This document shows positions 38,390 through 47,610 of a stretch of DNA of 64,000 nucleotides, one piece after another. A program made the position numbers and the translations under genes. Origin of the DNA: Paracoccaceae bacterium (GTDB taxonomy: Bacteria; Pseudomonadota; Alphaproteobacteria; Rhodobacterales; Rhodobacteraceae). Below the pieces are notes generated by a model. The model saw nothing but the letters and a program-made list of their open reading frames with translations. It did not search any database and was not told the origin of the DNA. The DNA is taken from contig JAPPHA010000081.1 of the NCBI GenBank assembly GCA_028874915.1, positions 1 to 64,000 on the forward strand, given 5' to 3'. How positions within the stretch are numbered: position 1 is the first letter of the stretch; the number at the start of each line of letters is the position of its first letter.

Positions 38390-39430
38390 CTAGTTCATGG
38401 TTGTGTGACGTTCGTCGTCGTTATGGAACTTGTGGACGTGGGTATGCGACACCGTACCGCATTCCAGGCGGCACTGACGCCGATGTTGGGTGGGTGGCAT
38501 CCCGAACTCGTTGCGATAGGACCGTGAGAAATGTGCGAGCGATCCGAATCCTGAGGCGATGGCAACCTCGGTAATGCTCATGTCCGACTGGACGAGAAGC
38601 CTGCGTGCCAGTTTCAGGCGTGCGCGGACGTAATATTGGGTAGGCGAGGTGTTGAGATAGGTCCTGAAAAGCCGTTGCATCTGCTTACCTGAAACGCCGA
38701 TGGAATTGGTCAGGTCGCTCAGCGACACCGGTTCCTCAAGGTTGGACTCCATCATGTCGATCGCTTCGGCAAGTGCTGAATTCGCGACTCGCGGATACCT
38801 TGAACCCACGGGTTGCGGGCTGATGGATGGACGAACTTTGTCGAGAATGTACTGGTCCGAAACGGCGATGGCCGTTGATGCGCCAAAATGCGCGAAGACC
38901 AGATGCAGAGCAAGGTCGACGACTGCGGCGCCACCGGCACATGTAATGATCTCGCGGTCGACTTCGAACAATGTGCTGCAAATGTTGATCCTGGGGAACA
39001 GTTCGCGCAACGTGTCGAGATACTCCCAGTGAATGGTTGCACGCCGGCCGTCAAGCAAGCCGAGCTTAGCCAAGATCAAGCTCGCTGATCCGAGAGCAGT
39101 CAACACGCTTCCGCCTCGGTTGAGCCGGCGAAGCCAGTTCGCCAATGCATTGGGTACGTCGTACTGAGGGTCGTTTCCGGTGACGATGACGACGTTGTCC
39201 AACGTGCTGCAGTCCAGGATCGATAGATCGATCTTGAATTCCATCTCGCTGTTCGACGTCACCTGCCCGCCGTCTATCGAGAGCAGCGTCCATTCGAACA
39301 GTTTCCGATCCGCGACGCGGTTCGCGATGCGCATCACTTCGACAAAGGACACGAAGGGCACAAGCGAAAAGCGTTCGTCGAGGAAGAACCCGACGCGAAC
39401 AGGCTGGCACTTGTCATCATGCTTCAGCAA
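38390..39430 (-). CDS. GATase1-AraC family transcriptional regulator (GlxA-like)
   Basis: A 346-residue regulator with an N-terminal DJ-1/PfpI-like sensing domain (about residues 10-200: RVGFFLDERFSLVPFVSFVE, VIVTGNDPQYDV) and two C-terminal AraC helix-turn-helices (VSLSDLTNSIGVSGKQMQRL, MSITEVAIASGFGSLAHFSR). This architecture is shared by GbdR, SouR and CdhR, which respond to glycine betaine, sarcosine and carnitine in pseudomonads. The position just upstream of the dimethylformamidase genes, 36 bases away and co-directional, marks it as their likely activator. The catalytic Cys of active PfpI proteins is not evident, as expected for a sensor. Confidence 0.92.
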   Translation of the reverse strand: MLKHDDKCQPVRVGFFLDERFSLVPFVSFVEVMRIANRVADRKLFEWTLLSIDGGQVTSNSEMEFKIDLSILDCSTLDNVVIVTGNDPQYDVPNALANWLRRLNRGGSVLTALGSASLILAKLGLLDGRRATIHWEYLDTLRELFPRINICSTLFEVDREIITCAGGAAVVDLALHLVFAHFGASTAIAVSDQYILDKVRPSISPQPVGSRYPRVANSALAEAIDMMESNLEEPVSLSDLTNSIGVSGKQMQRLFRTYLNTSPTQYYVRARLKLARRLLVQSDMSITEVAIASGFGSLAHFSRSYRNEFGMPPTQHRRQCRLECGTVSHTHVHKFHNDDERHTTMN

Positions 39431-39453
39431 TGAACCGTTTTCCTGCCGTCATT

Positions 39454-39765
39454 TCAGCGTCGCTGGAAAACCCTTGACGCTAGAATTGGATAATCGAACG
39501 GACGCGGAGGTTCACCACCAACATACATATGCGCAAAGGCGTCCGTGATGCCCTGGATGTCCGCGGTGCGGCGTTTCCAGGCGCGGTAAGCGCTCTCGGA
39601 TGAAAACACGGTCACCGCAATTCGTGCTTCGCCTTCCCCCATCAACTGCATGGCGAGGCAATCCGGTTCGTTCTCCATGATCTCGAAGACCAGGTCCTCG
39701 AAGAGCTCAACGGATTCCTTCGCGAACTCAGCCTTGCAACGCCAGTGAGACGTCCGAATGTACAT
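39454..39765 (-). CDS. Small protein, possible ABM-like dimeric alpha/beta barrel
   Basis: A 103-residue protein from the ATG at 39765 (MYIRTSHWRCKAEFAKESVE). The frame is open a little further (39798), but this start fits better. The pattern KAEFAKESVELFEDLVFEI, then ARIAVTVFSSESAYRAWKR, is like the short ABM/NIPSNAP-type domain (antibiotic biosynthesis monooxygenase fold). No catalytic residue can be assigned. It lies 23 bases upstream of the regulator and is the first gene of the minus-strand dmf operon. Function unknown. Confidence 0.55.
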   Translation of the reverse strand: MYIRTSHWRCKAEFAKESVELFEDLVFEIMENEPDCLAMQLMGEGEARIAVTVFSSESAYRAWKRRTADIQGITDAFAHMYVGGEPPRPFDYPILASRVFQRR

Positions 39766-40953
39766 CTTCGATATTCGCTTTCCTGATTGTCCTGTCACCG
39801 TTTCCGGACCCGTGCATAGCGCGGACCGGAACCGTCAAACGGGTCGCTCCCGATATCGTATGTTTTCGGGTATGTCGGTGAACAGAGGCAGCCCAGGGCG
39901 CGAATCGCCAAAGGTGTTCCGGATCGATGCATCTCGTCCCGTCGCTGACTCCGTTCGTCATCTGCAGTCCCGACTGCTGGCACCGTGGTTCCCAAACGAC
40001 CCCGACGTACACACTGTCGCCGACCGTTGATAGGGAACCAACCGGTTCCGGGCCAATGAATTGGCCTCCACAGGGCTGAGGATGGAGCAGGCATGGTGCT
40101 CAAATGTGATACGTCCGGCCGTTGACTTGACCCGAAAGGACACGAGGTTTGGAGGCTGATCGCTATATTGCGGCCTAAGCCCCGATCGGGCGCTTGCCTC
40201 CGGTGATCTGGGAGCATGCGATTTCTGGGACTGCCGCAGGCCAGTCGAACAGATTCGCAAATGGCCGGGAGAATCAGATTCTGAACCCGCGACCGTGTCA
40301 GAACCGGTCTGTTCGATCAGGAATTCAGCAGGCTCCGTGTCTTCAGCAGTGCGCTGTCGGGAGATGCCCTGTCGGGAGAGAAACCGGCAGCCGTAAGGAA
40401 ACGGCAGAAAGAACACTCCTGTGTCGGAGTTTTCAGCCCGGAGACGTTCGAAAGCTGTCGCTCCAGCGTTCGTCCTCGGTGCGAACCGGAAGCCGCGTTC
40501 CACATCGTGCATCCTGTTTCGGACATTTGCCCCGTCGAATCCGGAACAGGCTGTTGCCCGAATAACCGACCGTTCGGTTCCCGAATGTGATCCGGATACC
40601 AATCGATCCAGGATCGGCACCACCGCCAGCTCTGGTTGCGCCTCGGTCGGCTGCTTCACCGAGTTGAGATCACGGGGTGCGAACTCTGACGCCGGGATAG
40701 GACTGCACGGGACTGTCGTCGATTCAGTTCAATGAGCGGTCGGTCGGGCGCAACTTCCAGATCCGGCGCGTGTTAGGGTCGCAATTGGCGTCCTGTCCGA
40801 GCGAATGACAGTGGCAGGCGCGGCCGGTTTTAAGGCCCTGCAGCCAAACAACCGGAATCCATTGGGTCAGCCGTGAATGGAATGGCCTTGCCAGAGCAGG
40901 ACAAGACCGCGAGCGGAGAGGCCCTCACCCATTCAGAAAGGGGGAACCGGCAC
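39766..40953. other. Low-coding gap upstream of the TRAP operon
   Basis: About 1.2 kb with many short ORFs on both strands, none with a recognisable family or an RBS. It separates two functional clusters and probably carries the promoters of both. No inverted repeat, IS end or tRNA seen. Confidence 0.35.
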
Positions 40954-41964
40954 ATGAAAAAAGCACTGACGATACTGGCGGGGGCAGCAGCGGCGGCCAT
41001 CATGACGATGAATCCGGCAGCAGCGCAGATGTATCGCTGGGACATGCCGAACGAATACGCCAAAGCCTCAGGCCATTACTATGACGAAATCTTTGCCAAC
41101 AAGCTGCGTGAAGCTACCGGTGGTGCCATCGACATCACCAACCACTACGGGGGGGCACTTGGCTACAAGTCGAAGGACCACTGGAAGGTCGTCGAGGATG
41201 GCGCTGCACAGATCGCGAGCACCTATACTGGCGTGTTTGCTGGAATCGATCCAATCTTTCTTCTGGTTTCCATGCCGTTCCTGGCTCGCAACATCGACGA
41301 GTCCCGGGCTCTCTACGAAGCAGCGCGTCCATGGTATGCGGCGGCATTCGAAAGAGGTAACCAGATGTTGGTTCTGGCCGTGCCTTTTCCGCCCGTGGGA
41401 ATCTGGGCCAGGCAGCCGGTCACGAATCTTGCGGAACTGGGTCAAATCAGGATCCGAACCTACGACAAGACTAGCACCATCGCTCTGAATGCCGCCGGCG
41501 CAAATGCGGTCCAACTGAGCTGGGCAGACATCATTCCTGCCCTTACGACCGGTACGATCGACTCGGTACTTACCGCTGGGGAGGGCGGAGTTCTGTCCAG
41601 TTTCTACGAGCACATGGATCATTTCAACGCCATCAACTACGTTGCGGGAACCCAGATGTTCCACATGAACCGCGATGTATTCGACGAGCTGTCACCCGAA
41701 CTCCGGAACACGATCCTTGAGGTCGCCAGCGCGACAGAGGATGAGGCGTGGGAGGCCATTAAGGACCGGGTTGACAAATCCTATGTCAGAATGCGGGATG
41801 CCGGAGTGAAGATCCTGACCGAGTCAGACATGCAGGATGGCTTTCTTGCGTCCCTGCGTGAAGCCTCGACTGTTGTATTCAATGAATGGCGCGACAAGAT
41901 GCCGGCAGGTGCGGCGGACGAGATAATGGCGGACTTCGCAGAACGCCTCGGCACCATGAACTGA
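40954..41964 (+). CDS. TRAP transporter substrate-binding protein (DctP family)
   Basis: A 336-residue periplasmic binding protein of the TRAP DctP family with a signal peptide (MKKALTILAGAAAAAIMTMN, then AAAQ). The domain includes IDITNHYGGALGYKSKDHWK, the ligand region GVWARQPVT-like (VGIWARQPVTNLAELG), and IRTYDKTSTIALNAAGANAV. The ATG at 40954 is preceded by AAAGGGGG; an ATG at 40873 in frame lacks support. It heads the operon dctP-dctQ-dctM. Ligands of such proteins are often carboxylates or lactate-like; the adjacent 2-hydroxyacid dehydrogenase fits a hydroxyacid. Confidence 0.94.
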   Translation: MKKALTILAGAAAAAIMTMNPAAAQMYRWDMPNEYAKASGHYYDEIFANKLREATGGAIDITNHYGGALGYKSKDHWKVVEDGAAQIASTYTGVFAGIDPIFLLVSMPFLARNIDESRALYEAARPWYAAAFERGNQMLVLAVPFPPVGIWARQPVTNLAELGQIRIRTYDKTSTIALNAAGANAVQLSWADIIPALTTGTIDSVLTAGEGGVLSSFYEHMDHFNAINYVAGTQMFHMNRDVFDELSPELRNTILEVASATEDEAWEAIKDRVDKSYVRMRDAGVKILTESDMQDGFLASLREASTVVFNEWRDKMPAGAADEIMADFAERLGTMN

Positions 41965-41970
41965 CGCAGA

Positions 41971-42552
41971 GTGACGATGGGGAAGGCTCGGCCTTCCCCG
42001 ATACCCGGCATGAATTCGTCAATCGCCCGATTCATTCGTTCATTCGATCGATTCGCCCGACTTCTGTCGGCTGTCGGGGCGGTCGCCGCCGGGATCATAC
42101 TATTGGCGATGACATTTCATATACTTGCCGAAATCGTCCTGCGAACCCTGTTCCTGCATTCGACTTTTGTACTTGAAGAAATGATCGGATACGGCGTTGC
42201 GGCCATGTCCTTCCTCGGTCTGGGATACGCTCTCAATACCGGGGCCCTGATCAGAATGAATCTTGTCCTCGAACGATTTGGGTCCGGGTTGATTCGGCAA
42301 ATTGTGGAGGTGATCTGCATCATTGCGGCGGCGACATTCACGGGCATTGCCGCCTGGTACTTCTACATCAACGCGGTGCGGGATTTCACGCGTGGCCACG
42401 TGAGCGAAACCCTTTCGGAAACACCACTCTGGCTGCCGCCTTCGATCATGTTACTCGGCATGCTGGTATTTGTCGTCCAGTTACTGGCGTACTTGTTACG
42501 GGTTCTCGTGGGCGACGTTTCCTTCGCAGTCGGGTTGCAAGAGCGGGAATAA
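41971..42552 (+). CDS. TRAP transporter small permease (DctQ family)
   Basis: A 193-residue protein with four membrane segments, as in DctQ (VGAVAAGIILLAMTFHILAE, then MIGYGVAAMSFLGLGYAL). The start shown is a GTG; ATG codons at 41977 and 42010 are alternatives, and the family begins near the latter. It lies 6 bases after dctP and about 50 bases before dctM. Confidence 0.9.
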   Translation: MTMGKARPSPIPGMNSSIARFIRSFDRFARLLSAVGAVAAGIILLAMTFHILAEIVLRTLFLHSTFVLEEMIGYGVAAMSFLGLGYALNTGALIRMNLVLERFGSGLIRQIVEVICIIAAATFTGIAAWYFYINAVRDFTRGHVSETLSETPLWLPPSIMLLGMLVFVVQLLAYLLRVLVGDVSFAVGLQERE

Positions 42553-42605
42553 CGCCCGTTCCAAGACCGATGAAGCCGAGCACCGTACCGTTGAAGGGTT
42601 GAGCC

Positions 42606-43919
42606 TTGGGACCGCTGGAAATTGCGTTGGCGACACTTGGTCTGCTTGCCCTGTATCTGACACTCGGGATCTGGGTTTTCGCAGCGGTTGGTTTGGTCGG
42701 CCTGACGGCGCTGAATCTGCTCCTGGGTTTCGACATTGACCGTATCGGAGCAATCATGCGGGGAACCATGTGGCGTTCGGCCAGCACCTGGGAACTGTCC
42801 GCCGTTCCGATCTTTGTCATGATGGGCGAGCTCATGTATCGGAGCGACATGTCGGAGCGACTGTTCCGCGGACTGTCACCCTGGGTCGCGCGCATACCGG
42901 GCGGCCTGCTGCACACCAACATTGCCGGTTGCACCGTTTTCGCGGCCGTGAGCGGATCGACCACCGCGACCACCGCGACAGTCGGCAAGATCACGACGGC
43001 TGCGCTTGCAGAAAGAAAATACGATCAGGGTCTGGCAGTGGGATCGCTTGCCGGATCCGGAAGCCTCGGGCTGATGATTCCGCCGTCAATTTCCTTCATC
43101 ATCTACGGCGTGTTGTCGGAGACTTCTATTGCACGGCTCTTCGCCGCTGGCGTGTTTCCAGGTCTCCTGATTGCCGGGCTCTATTCGGGATACATCTGCG
43201 TTCGTACCGCCGTGAATCCGGCGTTGGCTCCGCGCGGAAACGACGCGTTCACCCCCCTCGATCGTCTCAGAGGATTGCTGGACCTCTTGCCGGTAACGGT
43301 CCTGATCATCGTCGTCCTGGGCAGCCTTTACAGCGGAATTGCCACACCGTCCGAAGCGGCGGCCGTTGGATTTCTGGGCGCCTTTCTGATGGTCTTGTTG
43401 ACCGGACAGTTAACCTGGAAGATCTTCGTGGATTCCGTCGCCGGAACGATCCGGATCACGACCATGGGAATTAGCATTCTCGTTGCCGCCAATTTCATGT
43501 CATCCGCGATGGCCTATCTGCATGTCCCCCAGGAGATCGCCAAATTCATCGTCGGCCTTGGCCTGTCCAAGTATGCCCTGATCCTGCTTGTCGCCGCCTT
43601 CTATATCGTTCTTGGCCTGTTTCTCGACGGCCTTTCTATCATGGTCATGACGCTCCCGATCACTTTGCCGCTGGTTGTCGCCGTTGGTTTCGATCCGGTC
43701 TGGTTCGGTGTCTTTATCGTCATCATGATCGAACTGGGTCTCATCACGCCTCCAATCGGGTTCAATCTGTTTGTCCTGCAGGTCATGACCGGCCACAAGA
43801 TGGGGTTTATCGCCCGCGCCGCCTTTCCGTTTTTTCTTCTGCTGTGCGTTGCCGCCATAGTCATTACCGCCTTTCCCGAGATCGCGCTCTGGTTGCCGGA
43901 TGCGCTCTTCAACAGATAA
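42606..43919 (+). CDS. TRAP transporter large permease (DctM family)
   Basis: A 437-residue, 11-12-segment membrane protein of the DctM/UIT family. The family segments MPMLIGAFVPA-like (LGLMIPPSISFIIYGVLSE) and GLITPPIGFNLFVLQVM are present, plus YLGxxxDGLSI-like (LGLFLDGLSIMVMTLPI). The start is a TTG at 42606 preceded by AAGGG. It forms the transport channel with DctQ and uses the sodium or proton gradient. Confidence 0.93.
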   Translation: MGPLEIALATLGLLALYLTLGIWVFAAVGLVGLTALNLLLGFDIDRIGAIMRGTMWRSASTWELSAVPIFVMMGELMYRSDMSERLFRGLSPWVARIPGGLLHTNIAGCTVFAAVSGSTTATTATVGKITTAALAERKYDQGLAVGSLAGSGSLGLMIPPSISFIIYGVLSETSIARLFAAGVFPGLLIAGLYSGYICVRTAVNPALAPRGNDAFTPLDRLRGLLDLLPVTVLIIVVLGSLYSGIATPSEAAAVGFLGAFLMVLLTGQLTWKIFVDSVAGTIRITTMGISILVAANFMSSAMAYLHVPQEIAKFIVGLGLSKYALILLVAAFYIVLGLFLDGLSIMVMTLPITLPLVVAVGFDPVWFGVFIVIMIELGLITPPIGFNLFVLQVMTGHKMGFIARAAFPFFLLLCVAAIVITAFPEIALWLPDALFNR

Positions 43920-43938
43920 CTCAAACTGGGAGATCCTG

Positions 43939-44481
43939 ATGTTTGCTTCGTTTACCCGGCTGGCACGATACAACGCATGGGCCAACCATCGGATGCACAA
44001 GACCTGTACACGCATGACAATTCGCGCCCTGATGCAGGACCGGAGTGCCTTTCAGTCATCGATCTACCTTACGCTGGAGCACATCCATGCTGCTGATCGC
44101 ATCTATCGGGACCGCCTCCTGGGGCAACCGCTCAGCCTCGAATGGCCGATTCAGCAGATCTTCTCAGGGATCGACGAGCTAACGGCCGCACAGTTCGAAA
44201 TCGACGCCTGGTACGTGGACTTCACCAAGACCCTGACCCGGGAACAACTTAATGCCGACTGGCCGTTCACGAGCTTTGATGATGATCCGGTTCATGTCAA
44301 CGAAACGCTCGGAACCTGCCTGAGCAACCTGTTCCAACACCAAGTTCACCATCGCGGACAGGTGCATAACATGCTTTCGCAGGTTGGGGTGTATCCGCCG
44401 CCCATGGACTATATCCTGTTCGCCATGGAAGACCGGGGTGTCGAGATCCCGGATGACCTGAAGAGTCGCTGGCGCGAATGA
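43939..44481 (+). CDS. DinB/DfsB family protein
   Basis: A 180-residue four-helix protein of the DinB/DfsB fold. It starts MFASFTRLARYNAWANHRM and has the three-His metal site spread over LEHIHAADRIY and HQVHHRGQVHNML. DinB-fold proteins include thiol transferases and bacillithiol- or mycothiol-linked enzymes, but most are uncharacterised. The frame opens earlier (43900), inside dctM; the ATG at 43939 is used. It is co-directional with the TRAP genes and the 2-hydroxyacid dehydrogenase. Confidence 0.9.
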   Translation: MFASFTRLARYNAWANHRMHKTCTRMTIRALMQDRSAFQSSIYLTLEHIHAADRIYRDRLLGQPLSLEWPIQQIFSGIDELTAAQFEIDAWYVDFTKTLTREQLNADWPFTSFDDDPVHVNETLGTCLSNLFQHQVHHRGQVHNMLSQVGVYPPPMDYILFAMEDRGVEIPDDLKSRWRE

Positions 44482-44509
44482 TGCATCCCGATTTTGGACA
44501 GGCCCGGCA

Positions 44510-45484
44510 ATGATCGGTACCGGGGAGCCGGTTGGGAACGCTCCGGCATTCGTCGACTGCTACGGCGAACTCGCCAATCGGCTGACCCCACGGGTGCTCG
44601 AAATCTGCCCCGGGGTCGAAGTTTTTCGTTCCAGGCCGAGGTCCGAAGCCGAACTGATTGCTCGTCTCAGGGGGCGCCAACATGTGATCGTTTACATGGG
44701 TTATCTCTCGGCCCCTGTTCTGTGTGCGTGCCCGGATCTGAAAACTGTTGCGTATCTGTCGTCGGGACTCGCGACCCACGTCGACCTGGACACGGCCAGG
44801 AGCCTCGGGATCACGATCCGCGGCGTCCGGAACTATGGTGACCAGGCGGTAGCCGAACACGCCGTTGCTCTTGCTTTCGCCGCACTCAAGCGAATTGCAG
44901 AATCCGACCGCCGGGTCCGGCAGAACCGGTGGGAACTCGTACGCACCGACGAGTTCGCCGGCCGGACCTTCGGTGTGATCGGACTTGGCGGCATCGGCCG
45001 GCAAGTCGCCCGGACCGCGGCCGCTCTCGGTGCAAATGTTTTCGGCTGGTCCCGATCGGCACGTAAAGGCGAGAGAACATTTGATGATGGCGTCGTAACC
45101 ACATGTTCACTGGATACGGTTCTGTCCCGGGCCGACATCCTTTCCCTTCATCTGGCGCTCACGCCAGAGACCGAAGGAATTCTCGGGGCGAAGGAGTTTG
45201 CGAGAATCAAACCCGGAGCCATCCTCGTCAATACCGCCCGCGCTGCGTTGGTCGATGAAATTGCACTTGTTGACGCGTTGAGATGCGGCCGGCTGTCGCA
45301 TTGCGCTCTTGACGTCTTCCACAAGGAGCCCCCTGACCCCGCCAGTCCGCTCCTCGCCTTGGAAAACGTTACCCTTACTCCTCACTCTGCTTGGTACACC
45401 GGTGATGCTATCGACCGCCTACTGATCTCCGGATTCAAACTCCTGAAACAGCAAATCGGGGAATTTTCTCGGACGACCGACTGA
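44510..45484 (+). CDS. D-isomer 2-hydroxyacid dehydrogenase family protein
   Basis: A 324-residue NAD(P)-dependent dehydrogenase. The Rossmann motif is VIGLGGIGRQVARTAAALGA. The catalytic triad is Arg (in NTARAALVDE), Glu (FHKEPPDP) and His (TPHSAWYT). The family interconverts 2-hydroxyacids and 2-oxoacids. As the last gene of the TRAP operon it probably oxidises the imported hydroxyacid; the substrate is not determined. An ATG at 44510 follows the DinB stop by 28 bases. Confidence 0.93.
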   Translation: MIGTGEPVGNAPAFVDCYGELANRLTPRVLEICPGVEVFRSRPRSEAELIARLRGRQHVIVYMGYLSAPVLCACPDLKTVAYLSSGLATHVDLDTARSLGITIRGVRNYGDQAVAEHAVALAFAALKRIAESDRRVRQNRWELVRTDEFAGRTFGVIGLGGIGRQVARTAAALGANVFGWSRSARKGERTFDDGVVTTCSLDTVLSRADILSLHLALTPETEGILGAKEFARIKPGAILVNTARAALVDEIALVDALRCGRLSHCALDVFHKEPPDPASPLLALENVTLTPHSAWYTGDAIDRLLISGFKLLKQQIGEFSRTTD

Positions 45485-46614
45485 GTGTTCAGAATGTGAC
45501 AGTGGACCGAGGTCGGATACTGTGCGTTCCGCGCACCTGCAGAGGACGAACTCCCAGCCACATGGATTGCGCCACCTGGTGGTCCAAGCAGTGATCGAAG
45601 GATGGCTCGCCAATGTCATCTGACCGGAGCGAAACAGCCGTCCGGATACAACTTGCCACGCCTATACCGAAAACCAGACGTTGCGGCGGTCACTCCCGGA
45701 TCTCTACCGGATCACCCCAGTGAACGAGTCACTGGGAAGGTCGTTCCGCCTTTGAATTCCGGCGGCTGCGCTCTGCGCGAAGATCCGCTTCGAGATCTGG
45801 AACAAAAAGGTTGCGGATCCTCCTTGTACGGCCTTCCTTCAACGGCAATTCATCTTGATCACATTGTACCAAGAGCCTGCCGTGTATCGACATATTGAAC
45901 AACATGCAGGCTCTGTGTTCAGCCTGCAATTTCAGTGCGGGAACATCGTTCGCCCTGCATGAGTGCTTTCCCTGACCAGATGGATCTCGACAAGGTGCTG
46001 CCAGTCAGAGTCGACAGGGGATACAGCTTAAAAAACCTTGAAAGCCGCGCGTAACCTTCAGGCGTGACAACTGAACAGTTCAGAACTTCCCGGTCCCAAG
46101 CCCTGTCACTGTCCTGCGCCCGCAGCATTGCGTAGACGTCGGATTGAACCCGTCAAGACTCTAACGTTGGTCCGAAAGCGAACTCATCTCCAGAGACCCC
46201 CTTGCAGGGCTCCTCGAACCGGAAAAGGACACGCCATGAACGACAGGACTTCACGGTTCTGAGAGCAAGTCCACATCCTAGCGCGCCTGCGCCATGGACA
46301 CCGCCTCGAAAGAAAAGGTTTTTCGGCGCGTCCGAAAGTACACCAGGTCAGTCCGCATTCCTTTGACGCCCGATGAGCAATCCTGTCAGGTGAAGAACCG
46401 GACGCCCTGATTTCGCATGCCCGGCCCTTTTCGTCGCTCAAGACAATTCGCGACCGACTCAACGACATCTCCTGCTCGGCCCTTCGCGATACCATTGAAC
46501 AGATTACGATCATGGCGTGTCCCCGGAAATCGGGGGCGAGACCTGCAGAACGGCCGAAACCTCGGCCGACCATACGCTGACGCTGTTCGGTCCGGTCGCA
46601 TACGACCGCTCGCG
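45485..46614. other. Poorly coding gap, left part
   Basis: About 1.1 kb after the 2-hydroxyacid dehydrogenase. ORFs are short, overlapping on both strands and without family features. It looks like decayed or non-coding DNA. No clean repeat or IS end could be seen. Confidence 0.35.
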
Positions 46615-46950
46615 CTACCGTCCTTCGGGCGATTGTGAAACCTCGTTCCCGACCGGGAGTGTACTCGGGCTGACCGAGTGCGGCCTGACGCCTGCGGTAT
46701 CGGCCAACACCGTCGCGACCCGCGCCCGGTCCGCCTGGCGTATCCGGTAGCGCCGCTGGCGATCCCGGCCTGTCTCGCGTCCTCTGCCGGTGCGCGAATA
46801 GCGCCGCCTCGCCTCGCGGCAATTCTCGGTGCGGGATTGTTCGCTGCAAGCCCTGGAACAGTACTGGTGCCCGCGGTCACACGCGGTGCAGATCACAACC
46901 TGTCGAAGGCACCGGTTGCAGGTGAACAGACACCCCGTCTCACAACACAC
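46615..46950 (-). CDS. Small cysteine- and arginine-rich protein, possible zinc-cluster
   Basis: A 111-residue ORF beginning at a GTG. The first 45 residues hold eight or more cysteines (CCETGCLFTCNRCLRQVVIC, then TACDRGHQYCSRACSEQ) that could bind zinc, followed by an Arg-rich run (RRRYSRTGRGRETGRDRQRR). I recall a family of small proteins with this pattern next to mobile elements, but cannot check it. No transposase is visible here. Downstream it turns into low-complexity sequence and the gene may be a relic. Confidence 0.4.
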   Translation of the reverse strand: MCCETGCLFTCNRCLRQVVICTACDRGHQYCSRACSEQSRTENCREARRRYSRTGRGRETGRDRQRRYRIRQADRARVATVLADTAGVRPHSVSPSTLPVGNEVSQSPEGR

Positions 46951-47610
46951 CCGTCTGTCTCAAGAGCAGGGTAGACCCGGACGGGAATTTGCCTGATAAC
47001 AACCAGGAGTCCGGTCCCCGTGACCAACTCGTTCGGGTGCGGTGCCGGGGTTCTCATTCTGGCTTTGAGCCGGCGCCGCATCGCTCTGTCTTTCGATACC
47101 GGTCCAGCATCTGTTCCGGTGCCCGGCCACGGCATGGCGGACGCCGGCACTTCAAGTGTCAGCTGCCGTGCCCGGACCTGGCGCAAGCTCCCGGACATGA
47201 CCCGCCCGGGCCTTCGCCTCCCGACCGGCGCCCCCCGACGCACACAAAAGGATCAACGCAAGGCCGCAGGAACAAGACAGCCGACACAAAACCGACCACG
47301 GCGACAAGAGGAACCCGACAATGGGGGAAGAACACCAATCTCGCAAAAGCGCGGCGAATTGCCGGAATTGCGCGTTTCCTCTCAGCCACCGACAGTGTTT
47401 CGCACCTTCCGCAGCACGACATGATTTTCGGCTCTTGACGCGTTGCGGTGCGTGACACGCAAAACGGACGAAATCTAGCCAACTGCCGCGTTTCATCCGC
47501 ATGTCGGTCTCCGAGATTGGCAGATCAACAGGTGGGGAGGCAAGAACTTTCGCCAAGAAGGACAATTCGACAACCTGAAGGAAATGGCCCCGCCATCCCT
47601 TCCCGCGCCT
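46951..47610. other. Poorly coding gap, right part
   Basis: About 660 bases between the cysteine-rich ORF and the ROK gene. Only short shadow ORFs; nothing recognised. Confidence 0.3.
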
